Shown here: piece by piece, positions 22,067 to 33,984 of the stretch
Layout of the letters: every line of letters starts with the position of its first letter
How positions within the stretch are numbered: position 1 is the first letter of the stretch
Assembly (NCBI GenBank): GCA_001972305.1
Contig: BDDD01002647.1
Coordinates: 48,323 to 112,322, forward strand
Direction of reading: 5' to 3'
Origin: Cephalotus follicularis
Taxonomy: Eukaryota; Streptophyta; Magnoliopsida; Oxalidales; Cephalotaceae
Length of the DNA: 64,000 nucleotides
Program-made: the position numbers and the translations under genes
The notes under the pieces: model-generated
Told to the model about the DNA's origin: nothing
What the model saw: the letters and a program-made list of their open reading frames with translations, nothing else
Databases searched by the model: none

Positions 22067-22266
22067 CTTGTTCCTATATGGAAAAGATGTCATTAGTAGT
22101 CATCTCAAGGAAACAAATTCGTTGATTGCCAAGGAAAATATTAACTTGGATAAGTTCCTTATTCAATTTAAGCATATATGGAATATGCTCGATTACCACT
22201 ATTGTAGTATCAATCAGTTGGTTGCCAAGGATAGTATCCCAGCGATAGCTTATAAAAGGAATATAA

Positions 22267-22281
22267 GCTCTGATAGCACTG
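22267..22281 (-). promoter_or_regulatory. Primer binding site of the gag-only element
   Basis: The minus strand reads TGCTATCAGAGCTT-like sequence just after the 5' LTR end, one base off the TGGTATCAGAGC consensus for tRNA-iMet priming. Confidence 0.75.
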
Positions 22282-22282
22282 T

Positions 22283-22488
22283 TGTCACACCCCGTTTCAC
22301 AAACAACATATAAAGTGGTGGCAATTAACGTATAAATCCGACTTATGCAAAAGTACCATAAATTTAAAACTTTCCATATCCATTAAAACCTGCGGAAGCT
22401 CATAAAATAAGCCGAAACATAACATAGCATGCATCCCATACTACATGCTACAACAGTAAACATCATCACAGTTAACTGCCCTCAAACG
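22283..22488 (-). mobile_element. Truncated 5' LTR of the gag-only element
   Basis: From TGTCACACCCCG at 22283 the sequence copies 17450-17655 with only a few differences, then stops after CCCTCAAACG at 22488. The remaining 2.9 kb of the LTR is absent. Confidence 0.85.
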
Positions 22489-24452
22489 CCCGCCTCAGCG
22501 TACCTATTGTCTATGATGGGTTATTGAGCGAGTCTGCCCCCGGGTTCCATACCTGGATCTCCTTACATTGTGGCCAGGACGGTGTACAGGGTTTGAGCGC
22601 AGCCGAGCACATATGTACAAGCTCCTCCCTCCTCGGCCTATCATCACAGGATAAGAAGTTGAGTGAGTCTGTCCCTGGGAACCATACTTGGATATCCTTG
22701 CATTGTTGCTAGGAAAATGTATAGCGGCGAGTACAGCTGAGCTAAGTTATCAGATATAGTAGTATATAGAGCCTTTCAGTAAGTTTTCTAGAGGATGACC
22801 TTGTCATCAGACTTTTAGTCCCCAGCCCAGAAAAAGCAGCAAGTAAGAATAACAGTACAGAGGAGAACACAGGTTCTCAGTAGATACTGCCAAGCAGGCT
22901 TCGGCCTACATCAGCTCAGCTCAGGCCACTATAAGTTTGCAACTATACTATGTAATCAGCAAAGCAAGCACAGCAGAGAAAAGCCAGTTCCCAACTTAGT
23001 TGTTCTCCTCGGGTGTTTAGCCGGGAATGGCCCTAGTTCTTTTTCAGATCACTTTCTTTTAATCAGTTGTATTCTTAAGTTTATTTTAGCTTTCATGAAC
23101 AGTCTAGAATCAGTTAAGCAGAGAAATGAGTAAGTTTTTCAAGTAATTTGTGCTTTTCCATATTGTATGCCATGAGATATGCTTTGTATACAGCCTTTTC
23201 CCCAGTTGGGATAGTTAATCATGCTCATGGTAAGTTTTCTTCAGCGCATTCCTTTTTATGAATGCATCAGAGGATGATTTGTTCCCAGTCAGTTAGTCAA
23301 TTTGACTAATCCCCTCACAGATTATTTTGCAGACCAGCCACCCGGACGAGACCCTGCAGCTCAGCAAGGTAGTTTTTGAGCTCAGCATCATGGAGCGTCA
23401 TCTCGGGTGTTTAGCAGTGCATAGCATTGGGCATTCTTTTTGGATTCTCAATCCCCACCCCCACCCTATGTAGTAGGGTAGCCGAGAGCTTTCCTTTGTA
23501 TATGATGAAGATATGTTATTCTTTTGCCTGCTAGGGAAGCCAGTGTATGTTTGTGCCAGGGAAGGCAGTGTACGTTCTACCAGGGAACAAATATGTAATG
23601 GTTTTATACTTTCAAGAAACTTTTGGGATGTTTTGAGTTGGTAGATTTGTGTATCTTGTGATTTCATGGATATTTCATGTTTTGAGTTTTGTGATCCCAG
23701 GTCTGGCCAGGGAGCTAGAGAGTCCTTGGCTAGCATAGCGGGGATGAGCTAGCGGGGGAGGATAGTTAAGGCCAGCATGGATGTTTTATGTTTATCGAGT
23801 TCTACCCAGGGTTGCAGGGTGTCCCCGGGTAAGGTTGGGCCTTTGTAGTATGACCCCGAGAAGGAGGCCCGGGACGGGCATAAGTTTTATAATAGTGCTC
23901 TAAGTTATGATGTGCATTTTGATGTTAGTATAGTTTTGATGTTGAGTTGAGTAGGGGTGCTGGGGGACAAACCGTGTCCCCTAGGGAGCTTAAGTGAGCA
24001 CGTGAGGCGTTCGTACATCTCTCCCCAGGTGTTATGGTCTTTACGCTTTAGCCCAGGCCCTCTCCCGGGCATGTTTTGTTCGCTGGTGTTTAAGTGAGCA
24101 GCTGTGGTGCACGTGGCCCTCTACTCGGGCAAGTTTTGTTTACAGCAGGTTAAGTGATCTCGTGGGGAGAACGCAAGTGTTCTCCTCAGGCATAAGTGAT
24201 GCGACGCATTTTGGAGCTTTGGTTAAGTAAAACTTTGGGCACAGGCAGGAGAGGAGTTGGATCCCCTGCCCCGGTTGCCCCATTAGCTACGCGCCTAGCC
24301 TAGTCTTTCTCCTTGGGCTTTTTGCGCGATGGGTTCCTGGGGAGTCTTGAGATGGCTTCTCGGACAATTTTGGTTAGAGAGGGTTGTTGTCAAGGAGTGC
24401 CATCCCCAACAGGACACGTGTCACATACTTAGAGAGGGAACGGGTCCTGACA
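22489..24452 (+). mobile_element. TGTCAGG-family LTR, 3' part
   Basis: It ends AACGGGTCCTGACA at 24452 and is the reverse complement of much of 39812-41790, in the same order of words (CTATTGTCTATGATGG, GGATCTCCTTACATTGTG, GTTCTCCTCGGGTG). The 5' portion is missing and no primer binding site follows. No coding sequence is seen. Confidence 0.75.
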
Positions 24453-25586
24453 CCCAGTACATTACATTACTCGTTATTACATTAACATTACATTTCTATT
24501 CCTCTGAGAGGTCTGCCTTTATTTCATTTAATTTACATTACACTACATTCATTTATCCTTTCACAGTTTACATTTCATTCACTCATTCACACTAGCCCTC
24601 CTAGGCTACCTAAGGTCGGGCAAGATTGGGTACACATGCCCTGGAGCGTTTTGTGTATAGCATGGCATGCTCGGGCGCTATGCTATGCTCGGCCGCATAG
24701 CTTGGCATGCTCAGGCGCATGGCATGTTCGGCTCTATGCTATGCTCGGACACACAGCTTGGCATTCTCGGGTGCATGGCATGCTTGAGCGTTGTGCATGC
24801 TCAGGTGCTATGCTATGCTCGGACGCATAGCATGGCATGCTTGGGCTCTAGGCATGCTCAGGACGCATGCAAGAGCGTTGCTTGGGTGCATAGCTCGCAT
24901 GCTTGGGACGCATGCTACATCGCTGCTCGGGCACATTACAATCCCTTGAACACTAGCACTCACTTTTCAATCTATAATGTTGTATGAAATCACTCATTTA
25001 CAGAGGATGATGAAATACATTTTCTAACACATTCATTACAGTAAACAATCGATTACCATAGAAACATCCACATTCAAACATTTATCCAGTAGTACGAGTA
25101 CGTAGTAGATTTTACCTTAACTGTCGAAACTCAATCCCTTAGATTTCTAGCTTCTAGAGTCCTCCACACTTTCCTTCCTTGCCGATAGATACGAACAGCT
25201 GCTCCCCTAACTTCTAACCGAGCTCAAGCCTTGACAATTACTCCTTCACTCTCAGTGTTGTCCGCTTCATGTCACTCTCAAGGTTAGAAGTGAGGGAATT
25301 TAAACGAGAGTGGAGAGGAGAGACAAGAATTATCTAGACAAAGACATACTCTTGTCTCCTTCCCCAAAAGTTTCAGTAGCCATCCCCACTGCATCACTTT
25401 CCATTATATAGGCATACAGTGGAAGGCCCTGGAACTTCCTACACATTTCTTCAGCCGGCGCATACAATATGTGGGCTGAGTAGTTGAGTCGGCCCAACAC
25501 TCCCTTTTCTCTATTAAATCCAAGCTCAGCCCAATAACAATAATAAACATTGCCATGCTACCCATGATAAAATTCTGGGTGTTACA
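24453..25586 (-). mobile_element. 3' LTR of a decayed gypsy element
   Basis: The right end, GGGTGTTACA at 25586, abuts a minus-strand polypurine tract, so this is the 3' LTR of the pol remnant at 25630-26019. The left end is not resolved. It contains the GCATGCTCGG array at 24655-24930. Confidence 0.65.
24655..24930. repeat. GCATGCTCGGRCGC array (third motif type)
   Basis: About a dozen GCATGCTCGG-like units have anchor positions 24669, 24687, 24709, 24726, 24743, 24765, 24782, 24799, 24817 and 24839. Intervals are 17, 18 or 22 bp. The GCATGC palindrome is the most stable part. CGCATAG and GCATGG alternate between units. Confidence 0.75.
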
Positions 25587-25606
25587 ATCCTCCCCCCTCC
25601 CAAAGG
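25587..25606 (-). promoter_or_regulatory. Polypurine tract
   Basis: The minus strand reads CTTTGGGAGGGGGGAGGAT immediately before the LTR start TGTAACACCC. Confidence 0.8.
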
Positions 25607-25629
25607 AATCTCGTCCCGAGATTCTAGGG

Positions 25630-26019
25630 TCAGAACAGGTGAGGATACGTTGCCTTCTTATCATCCTAACGCTCCCATGTACCTTCTTCATTTTCATGAT
25701 ACTGCCATAATACATTTACTAGCGGAATATCCTTGCTCCTCTATTCTTTAATCCTTCGGTCAAGGATTTGGATAGCAGTCTCAAGATAGCTCATGTCCGG
25801 TTCTAGCTGTAATGGTTCCTATTGAAGTACATGAGAAGCATCAGGCCGGTACTTGCTTAACATTGACACATGAAACACATCATGTGCATGTGACAAACTG
25901 GGAGGCGAGGCAAGTCTGTAGGCAGCCATGCCTACTCTCACAAGGATCTCAAAGGGTCCTATTAAACGAGGAGATAACTTTCCTTTCTTTCCAAACCTCA
26001 TAATGCCTTTAAAGGTTGA
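25630..26019 (-). pseudogene. Gypsy integrase C terminus and chromodomain remnant
   Basis: The minus-strand reading contains MRFGKKGKLSPRLIGPFEIL, the GPY/F module at the integrase C terminus. LSHAHDVFHVSMLSKY and a chromodomain-like tail (AIQILDRR, then VLWQYHENEEGTWER, ending YPHLF) follow. Two in-frame stops break the tail. This matches the same region of the chromovirus at 57750-58152, so the element was a chromovirus. Everything upstream of the GPY/F module was removed by the LTR fragment at 26020. In a live element the chromodomain would steer integration toward marked chromatin. It is non-functional here. Confidence 0.85.
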
Positions 26020-26160
26020 TAACAGGACCCGTTCCCAAAACACCCGGGGAGACGAGCCCTACCGGGGATGACACACTTGCCAACAAACCTCCAAACCAAC
26101 AAACCACCCGAGCAGACCAACCTAGACCACGTCAGGGGTCCATTTACAATTCATATGCAT
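26020..26160 (-). mobile_element. Short TGTCAGG-family LTR fragment
   Basis: ACAGGACCCGTTCCC at 26022 and CTACCGGGGATGAC, then ACTTGCCA follow the start of the LTR at 44412. Similarity fades within about 150 bases. Confidence 0.55.
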
Positions 26161-27104
26161 GTACATCTCATGTTCAACTTATATAGATGTTCCCAGAAAA
26201 CGTAAGCCTTGACGGGGGCCAAAATGCTCACAATTTCAAAAAGCATCTATATTAGTTGTAATGACAGAAGGCAACGACGGAACACTCTCTTGTGCACGTT
26301 TTGCTTCAACTTGATATCGTGGTATAATTGAGGAATAATAATATAAGTCTCATTATTATTATTATTATTAGCCAACTCTTTATTAATCAAATTACAGGTA
26401 GATGGCATATTATGGGGAGGCCGTTGGAACCTCAAGAGCAAAATTTAGACATGCATCACATACATACTATACACTAATGACAGGTTATGGACTTTTACTA
26501 CTGCAACGTGTTTGACTCTCAAACAAGTTGCTGGCCTCATTCATGGTTATGTTATTACAATCATACATTCGCTCCCATACATGCATGGGTCTTGTAATAT
26601 CTTCGTTCTCCTCTATCTTGCTTCCGCTGCGATGCTCGCTATTCAATTACATAAACCAACTATAAACTACATAAACCTTGAAATAAATCAAGGGGAGTTA
26701 CAAGGAGGTGAAGAAGAATTTTAGATACAAATTAAGAGAAAGGAGAGAGACATGCAAGTCTCAAAAGTTATTACAACCCGAAAATATGAACAATAAAAAA
26801 CCATACATTCAACACTTGAATTAAATAAGACAAATTAGGTCAAGTCCATAGCCATACCATCATGCATAGTCAATCTCATTGAATTAACTAATAAACTTGA
26901 TAGATAAGTTTTCTACAAATATAGACAATTGATTGGGCAATTAGAAAAACTCATTTTCCTTTTATTCATGCCAAACTGGTGACGCTACTTGCTCAACACA
27001 TTTTCTCAATGAACAAGTAAATGCAACTTCAATTCATCCTAGCATTTGCAAAACATTTATATTATGCAACTTATCATTTTACAAATGCAACTTCAATAAC
27101 ATTT
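26161..27104. other. Unclassified stretch beyond Sirevirus 2
   Basis: No coding sequence is recognised. A (TTA)n run lies at about 26351-26371. The stretch near 26605-26640 has a CTTCCGCTGCGATGCTCGC word like copia LTR ends, so this may be LTR remains. The expected 3' LTR of Sirevirus 2 is not found here. Confidence 0.4.
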
Positions 27105-27345
27105 CTCCCCCAAAAGCTTCTTTCAAAAAATGCATAACTATTTCACCCTTTTGTAACCATTTTGCAAACATTATGCAATGCCACATATCTCCCAAACATT
27201 TTCTCCCCAAATGCAAATATTTCTGCCCAAATGCAACTATCAACACATTTATGCAACAAGTCATCTTGATCTCCCCCTTTTTGTCAAACAACAAAAAGAG
27301 AAACGGAGGCTCCCCCTCAATCAAAGCACGGATTGAAGAGCTCCC
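27105..27345 (-). promoter_or_regulatory. Multiple polypurine tracts of Sirevirus 2
   Basis: Minus-strand GGGGGAG or GGGGAG runs occur opposite 27105, 27207, 27272, 27312 and 27342, including ACAAAAAGGGGGAGAT. This arrangement between env-like and LTR is typical of Sireviruses. Confidence 0.7.
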
Positions 27346-27583
27346 CCTCAACATATGCATTCAATTAAACGAAAGTGAAAAGCAATAATGTACACTTAAT
27401 TACACAATCCACATTCATTCAACACAAGACATTGAACACAATTTCATTAACCAAAAAGGCAATTACATAAACCAACTTCAAATTGTCTTTTGCACTAAAA
27501 CATCTCAGAAACACATAAGAAGTTACATTACACAACCAAGTTCAAAAATACAATGAAAAACATGAGAATGGAGTAAATGTAGC

Positions 27584-28685
27584 TCAAGATGAATCGGGAG
27601 GAGGGTTTGGAGGGAATACATTCTGGAACATCTGAATGAGAGTGGCTTGACCCTCATAAATCTGGTCCACTCGTCCTCTGAGGTAATCAATGTCGGCTTG
27701 AGATAAGTCCATCCTAGCCTGAAGAGACTCCAGGGTAGGTCTGCTGCTGGTTCCGGCATTTGGTCGCATCTCAAACTGCTGACCATGATCATGCTCATCT
27801 TCCTCATCTTCTCCTCCAGCTCTCACATTTGCTTGTTCTCTCACTTGCCCTATTCCCTCACCTTGTAGCTTAACCCACAACCCATCCTCAAGACGAATAT
27901 TGAAATTCCTAAGCCCGACCTTATTAATTAATTGCTTATGAGATGGTTTGACACTATGCTCATCATCGGGAATGTCAAGGCTTAGGGATGCAAAAATCCT
28001 ACTAAGAAGCATAGGTTAAGGGATGTTATTGGGTCTATATAGCATGTGATTGATTATGAGATAGGGAAGGTTCACTAGAGTCCCAATCTTAATGCAAGCT
28101 ACTAATTTAAGGTCTCGCTCTGAAGGAAGAGTGTGCGAGCCTTTTCTTGGGAGAAATGTGTTTGTTACAAGTAAAAGAATAATGCAAGTGGCTATCGGTA
28201 GATGGCTACTAGTCATATTCATAATTGGGTTAAAATTGGGTTGTTCTAAGCAAATCCCTAAAGCCTCCAATTTCTCTACATCATTGAAGTGTGTAATTTC
28301 GGAATTAGGAATTCCTAGGGTTTCAGCAATTAATTCAGGGGTTATAGAAATTGGATTACCTAGAACAAATGAATTGGCTACACAAGAAGTTGAATTATCT
28401 AGGTTGGCAAAAAAAAAGTTTAACTAGCCTAGGGTATATAATATGTGATGAGCATAAATAGTCAAACCAACCCATACCCTCTAGCCAAGTCATAACAATA
28501 GCCAAATTGCTAACTAATACATCTCTAAATAACCACTTTTCATAATGCAATTTGACAAAGTTAATAACTGAATTATACCGAATTTCTTTCTCCTTGGAGA
28601 GAAAGAGGTCGTTGTCGTAGTCAATTGCCACTTGAGAAGCCGTTGGTTGCCTTGTAGCCATGTGCTTTTGTCTCTTTGGAGCCAT
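27584..28685 (-). pseudogene. Sirevirus 2 env-like ORF, frameshifted
   Basis: The start is ATG at 28685 (MAPKRQKHMATRQPTASQVA). The frame runs to a stop at 28395, and the reading continues in another frame at 28270-27584, so a frameshift plus a stop near 28013 separate the parts. The C-terminal 142 residues (LLSRIFASLSLDIPDDEHS, an acidic EDEEDEHDHG patch, then a helical segment ending in a proline-rich tail) correspond in position to the tail of the env-like ORF at 7577-8785. It lies after pol and before the polypurine tracts, as in other Sireviruses. The role is unknown. No clear membrane segment or signal peptide is seen, which argues against a true envelope protein. Confidence 0.65.
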
Positions 28686-29092
28686 TAGAGTCGAATACAG
28701 GTCGAAATTTGAGAGTTTTAGGGTTTATGGTGTTTTTAGAAAAGAGAGAATGAGAGAAAGCATAAGGGAATTCGGGTTTAAAACCCTGATTCCCGCACTT
28801 CCAGTCGACTGGGCCTTTATGGCCAGTCGGCTGGATATGAGGCAGTCGACTGGACTCTTTGTCCAGTCGGCTGTTTTCTGCAGATTCTGGAAATGCAGAA
28901 AATTGCCTTATCCAATTGGTTTACAAACCTTTGGTTAACTATTATGGACTAATAGGAACCTAGGTACATGAGCTAATTGATGTCATTGAGTTAAAAACTC
29001 GATGTTAAATGCATGATGAATTTTGAAAATCATTTTTCATATAAATTCAATCAACATTTAGCAAAGCATTACAATTTCACACATATTGAGAG
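28686..29092 (-). other. Linker between pol and env-like ORF
   Basis: This non-coding stretch contains a four-unit type I palindrome cluster at 28801-28873, just upstream of the env-like start. It could hold a promoter for a separate env-like transcript, but no clear TATA box was identified. Confidence 0.55.
28801..28873. repeat. Type I palindrome cluster upstream of env-like ORF
   Basis: Four units (CAGTCGACTG, CAGTCGGCTG, CAGTCGACTG, CAGTCGGCTG) have reference G at 28804, 28826, 28845 and 28866. The mean spacing is 20.7 bp. It is the same motif as in the LTR of this element (34582-35070). Confidence 0.85.
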
Positions 29093-32000
29093 TTAGGAGG
29101 GATTTTGCATACCTAGCTCCCTTTGCAATGTGCAGAACCTCTCATTGTCTAGCGGCTTTGTAAATATATCTGCAACTTGATTTAAGGTGTCAATATATTC
29201 AAGAAAAATGTCACCTCTTTCAACATGATCTCTAAGAAAATGATGTCTAATTTCAATGTGCTTAGACTTAGAATGTTGAACAGGGTTTTTACTCAAATTA
29301 ATAGCACTAGTGTTATCACATTTTATACAAACATTATTAATACTAATGCCAAAGTCACAAAGTTGTTGTTTAAGCCACAATACTTGTGCACAACAACTTC
29401 CCGCCGCTACATATTCTGCTTCGGTGGTTGAAAGAGCTACACTATTTTGTTTCTTAGAAAACCAAGACACTAAAGAATTGCCAAGGAATTGGCAAGTGCC
29501 ACTAGTGCTCTTTCTATCATGTTTGCAACCACCATAATCGGCATCGGAAAATGCATGTAAGTTAAACAAAGAATCATTTGAATAAAACAATCCTAGTAGA
29601 GGGGTGTATGCAAGATATCTAAAGATTCGCGTAACCGCAATTAGGTGAGATTCTTTAGGTGGTGATTGAAACCTAGCACATAGACAAACACTAAACATTA
29701 TATCCGGTCTACTAGAGGTAAGGTAAAGGAGAGATCCTATCACACTTCTATAAAGTTTTTGATCTACCTCTTTACCACTCTCATCCTTGTCGAGTTTGGT
29801 CGTTATGCTCATTGGAGTCTTGCAAGGCTTTGAGTGTTCCATTCCAAATCGTTTGAGTAAGTCCTTTGTGTATTTGGATTGGTTGATGAAAGTGCCTTCA
29901 TTTCCTTGTTGGATTTGAAATCCAAGGAAATACTTGAGTTCTCCCATCATGCTCATCTCGAATTCACCTTGCATAGTGTTAGCAAACTCAACGCAAAGAG
30001 AATCGTTAGTAGAACCAAAAATAATGTCATCTACATATATTTGCACACTTAAAATATCATTAAGCTTAGTTTTTACAAAAAGAGTTTTATCAACTAAGCC
30101 TCTTTTAAAATCATTTTCCAAGAGAAATTTTGAAAGCCTTTCATACCAAGCTCTTGGTGTTTGCTTTAAACCATAAAGTGCTTTTGATAGTTTAAAGACA
30201 TGATCAGGAAAATGCATATTTTCAAAACTCGGAGGTTGTTTAACATAAACTTCCTCATTTATAATGCCATTTAAAAATGCACTTTTAACATCCATTTGAT
30301 GCAATTTAAATCCTTTAAAACATGTAAAGGCCATTAATAATCTAATTGCTTCTAATCTAGCTACGGGAGCAAAGGTTTCATCATAGTCAATGCCTTCTTC
30401 TTGACTATAACCCTGTGCAACTAATCTAGCCTTATTTCTAATAACCAACCCATTTTCATCCATTTTATTTCAAAAAATCCATTTAGTTCCAATGATGGAT
30501 TGATTTGTAGGCCTCAGAACTAGGGACCAAACATTACTTTTGTCGAATTGGTTTAGTTCCTCTTGCATGGCCACAATCCAACAATCATCTTTTAAAGCAT
30601 CAAAAATATTTTTGGGTTCAATATTAGAAATAAATGCTACATTATCACAATACTCCCTAAGAGCGGAACGAGTTCTTACCCCTTCTGTAGGATTACCGAT
30701 TACCTCATTGTCTTTGACATACTCTCGTTCCCTTCTAGCTACGGGCTCCTTGGTGACTTGAGTTGGTTGGAGTTCTTCCTCATGTACACCATCCTCTTCA
30801 ATTTTATCAACTTCACCATCATCTTTATTGATGTCCAAGCCTTCAATTTACTCCAATATACCTACATCATCAACAACATCTCCCTTTCTCGGAGCACTAT
30901 TAGACTCTTCAAATAAAACATGAATAGACTCTTCAATAATTAAGGTCCTTTTATTAAAAACTCTATAAGCTTTAGACTTTAAGGAGCAGCCTAGAAAAAT
31001 TCCTTCATCACTCTTGGCATCAAATTTTCCAAGATTGTCTTTCCCATTGTTTAAAATGAAAACTTTGCAACCAAAAGGTCTCAAGTGACTAACACTTGGT
31101 TTTCTATCATTAAAAAGTTCATGTGGGGTTTTCTTTAAAATAGATCGAATCGTGACTCTATTTATTATATAACATGTGGTGTTCACGGCTTCGGCCCAAA
31201 GATATTTACGCAAATTGTTTTCACACAACATGGTTCTCCCCATTTCTTCTAGGGTTCTATTCCTCCTTTCAACAACACCATTTTGTTGAGGAGTTCTAGG
31301 AGCCGAGAAGTTATGGTGAATACCTACTTCATCACAAAAGTTTTCAAAACCAAGGTTTTCAAATTCTTTACCGTGATCGCTTCGTATGCTAACAATAGAT
31401 AGACTTTTTTCATTTTAAATTCGTCTACCAAATTTAATGAAGGATTCTAAGGCATCACTCTTTAAAGCTAAGAAAATGACCCAAGTAAATCTAGAATAAT
31501 CATCTACAATAACTAGGCCATATTGTTTACCACCAATGCTTAAAGTTCTAGTTGGTCCAAACAAATCAATGTGTAAGAGTTGTAAAATTCTAGAGGTAGA
31601 AACAACATTTTTGGCTTTAAAGAAGGTTCTTGTTTGTTTGCCTTGTGCACAAGCATCACATAATTTATCAGTTTCAAATTTCATTTTAGGCAAACCAATT
31701 ACTAAATCTTTTCTAGAAAGTTTAGCAAGAACATCCATGCTAGCATGGCCTAACCTTCTATGACAAAGCCATTTATCATTTGTATTAGCATTAAAGCAAA
31801 CATCTTTTGAAAACATTTCTTTTAAATAGACAACATAAACATTTCCTTGCCTATGACCAACAAACTTTAAATCATTGGTGCTAGAATCAATAATGTGACA
31901 AAGTGAGGACTCAAAGTTAACCTTATATTCCTTATCACATAATTGACTAACACTAAGCAAATTATGCTTAAGGCCTACAACATATGAAACATTTTCAATC

Positions 32001-32195
32001 AAAGTATTGAATTTGTTACCTATTCAACCAATGCCAACAATTTTGGCCTTGTTGTTATCTCCAAAGGTGACCTTTCCTCCATCAATTTCTTTAAGATCAA
32101 TGAAGAGGCTTTTGTCACCGGTCATGTGCTTCGAGCACCCGCTATCCACGTACCACAGTTGTTCCTCGTTGTGGTTTGCTTGCAAGCACATTTCC
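29093..32195 (-). pseudogene. pol: Sirevirus 2 pol: protease, integrase, RT, RNase H
   Basis: One frame runs leftward from about 32195 to a stop at 29093 with several in-frame stops (near 31400, 30845 and 30467). The order is copia-type. Protease: WYVDSGCSKHMTGD near 32150. Integrase zinc finger: HRRLGHAS and LCDACAQGKQ. Integrase core: LLHIDLFGP and VDDYSRFTW. Reverse transcriptase: KARLVAQGYSQEEGIDYDET, HQMDVKSAFLNG and the YVDD box in IYVDDIIFGSTN near 30030. RNase H: HAFSDADYGGCKHDRKSTSG, TTEAEYVAAGSC and the KHIEIRHHFLRDHV tail. The last 456 codons are intact. It is joined to gag through a one-base frame change near 32195. The lineage is Sirevirus by order, gag type and env-like ORF. Confidence 0.9.
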
Positions 32196-33926
32196 ACCTA
32201 CAAAAACGTCAAAAGATTTTGAGCTTGGTACCCATTGTTTGTTGGGTCCTTTATAGTTACATTTTTGACTAATTGTTCCCTTGGGAACCCAAACTTGTCT
32301 AAATGTAATAGGATTGTGATTAGGAGATGGTCTAGTGTGTGAATGTGAGTGCGCAATCCTTTTAAAACATTTATTCCTAACATGTCCTATCTTATGGCAA
32401 TACGTGCAATGAGGTCTAGTTTTAGTGTTTTTCAACTTAGCCTTAACCTCTAGAGGAGCATAGCCTATACCGGTTTTGTCTAAGTACAATCTTTGACTAG
32501 CTAGCATTTCCTGTAATTTCTTGCTACCTAGTGTGAATTTGCTAAAAGATTTTTCTAAGTTCACATTCTTTTCTTTTAGTGATTTTACTTCCTTTTCTAA
32601 AGCAATGTCATTAGATGGAGTAGGTTTAACTATATTATCAACCTTCTTAGCAAGTTCATGTTCTAAAATACAAATATCATTTTTCAAATGTTCATTCTCA
32701 ATAACTAATAAATCCTTTTCTTTTTCAATACTAGTCAAGTTTTTCTTAAGTGAAGAACATTGAGAACATTTCTTTTTAAACTCAACAAGCAATTCATCAA
32801 AAGCAAATTGCAATTCACCGAAAGTGTAAGAATCATCTACCTCATTTTTGCTATCCTCATCGTCACTTAATGCCATGAAGCAAAGGTTTGCCACTTGCTC
32901 GGTGACTTCATCATCGGATGATTCGTCATCACTTAGGTTCCATGCTTTGAGGGCTTTCTTCTTGAATAGTTTCTTCTTCTTTAATTGTGGACAATCCACC
33001 TTGATATGTCCCAGTTTATTGCATTCAAAGCATGTGGGAGGATCCATTTTGCTTCCCTCTCCTTTGTTGAAGTTCTTCTTTTGAAACCTTCTCGCTTTCT
33101 TCATCTTTGCGAATTTGGTGAATCATTTCGCAAAGAGAACGTAGTCCTCTTCTTCTAGCTCCTCATCACTCGAAATTTCTTCTTTATGAGTGCTTTTGAG
33201 AGCTATGTCCTTCCTTCTTTCCTCTTACGGCTTTGTCTCCACAAGGTTGGCGGATTTCTTGTTCAATTTTACCTCATGAGTCACGAGGGAGCCAAGAAGT
33301 TCTTCAATCTCCATGGTCTTTAGATCCTTTGACACTTCAATTGCCGTCACCTTGGGATCCCACTCATCATTGAGACACCCTAGCAATTTCCTAACAAGTT
33401 CATCCTTTCCAAAGACCTTGCCAAGACCAAGTAAACCATTAGTAATATCAAGCAACCGGTTATATAAATTCTTGATGGATTCATTCGGTTGCATTTTGAA
33501 TAATTCATAATCTCTATTTAACAAGGCAAGTTTAGCATTCTTAACTTGCTCGGTACCCTCATGGGTAAGGATGAGAAATTTCCACACTTCATGTGCGGAA
33601 GTACATCTCCTAACGAGATTGTATTCGGTCTTATCTAAAGATACTAGCAATATATTAAGAGCCTTATTATCTATGGTCAATTTTTTAAAGTCTTCATCAT
33701 CCCATTCGTCTTCCGATTTTGCAACAAGTTCATTTTTATCATTTAATTTCATAGGGATGTGAGGGCCATTTTTCACACTAAGCCAATTCTTAAAGTCTCT
33801 AGACTTAAGGTATATTTCCATACGACTTTTCCAATATGGAAAATCGTCACCACTAAAGAACGGTACCTTAAATTTGGAGACGTCATCATGGTTTCTAGTT
33901 TGGTTGTTCATGCTAGTTGAGGCCAT
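32142..33926 (-). pseudogene. gag: Sirevirus 2 gag, broken
   Basis: The start is ATG at 33926 (MASTSMNNQTRNHDDVSKF). A copia Gag domain of 233 codons has WKSRMEIYLKSRDFKNW and TAHEVW/LNRDYELFKM-like motifs. After a stop at 33225 the same frame reopens from 33104 with a basic stretch (KKARRFQKKNFNKGEGSK) and a CCHC knuckle, CFECNKLGHIKVDC. A long acidic and coiled-coil-like region then precedes a second knuckle, CTYCHKIGHVRNKC. The frame closes at 32142 where pol continues in another frame. Gag would build the particle and bind RNA. At least one stop and one frameshift make it non-functional. Confidence 0.85.
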
Positions 33927-33970
33927 GATCGTTTACTCAAGATGTTAATCTTTATAAAATGAGCACATAA

Positions 33971-33984
33971 TCTCTAATACCAAT
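33971..33984 (-). promoter_or_regulatory. Primer binding site of Sirevirus 2
   Basis: The minus strand reads ATTGGTATTAGAGA right after the LTR end, a slightly mutated TGGTATCAGAG site for tRNA-iMet. Confidence 0.75.

Larger units (their letters stand above)
17450..22488 (-). mobile_element. Gag-only gypsy element (TR-GAG-like), 5' LTR truncated
   Basis: Order on the minus strand: truncated 5' LTR (22283-22488), primer binding site, gag, polypurine tract and full 3' LTR (17450-20568). There is no protease, RT, RNase H or integrase. Such elements are known as TR-GAG: non-autonomous but encoding Gag. Pol was lost just after the gag end (see gag). The first 200 bases of the two LTRs are nearly identical, so insertion was fairly recent. 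The 5' LTR stops at 22488, where an unrelated LTR fragment joins. Confidence 0.8.

Noticed and set aside
24667..24987. A frame encoding repeated Cys/His/Trp-containing peptide
   Set aside because: Translation of the GCATGCTCGG array within an LTR. No coding evidence.
26161..27104. 3' LTR of Sirevirus 2
   Set aside because: It does not begin TGTTGGCC or share the landmarks of the 5' LTR at 33985-35237.
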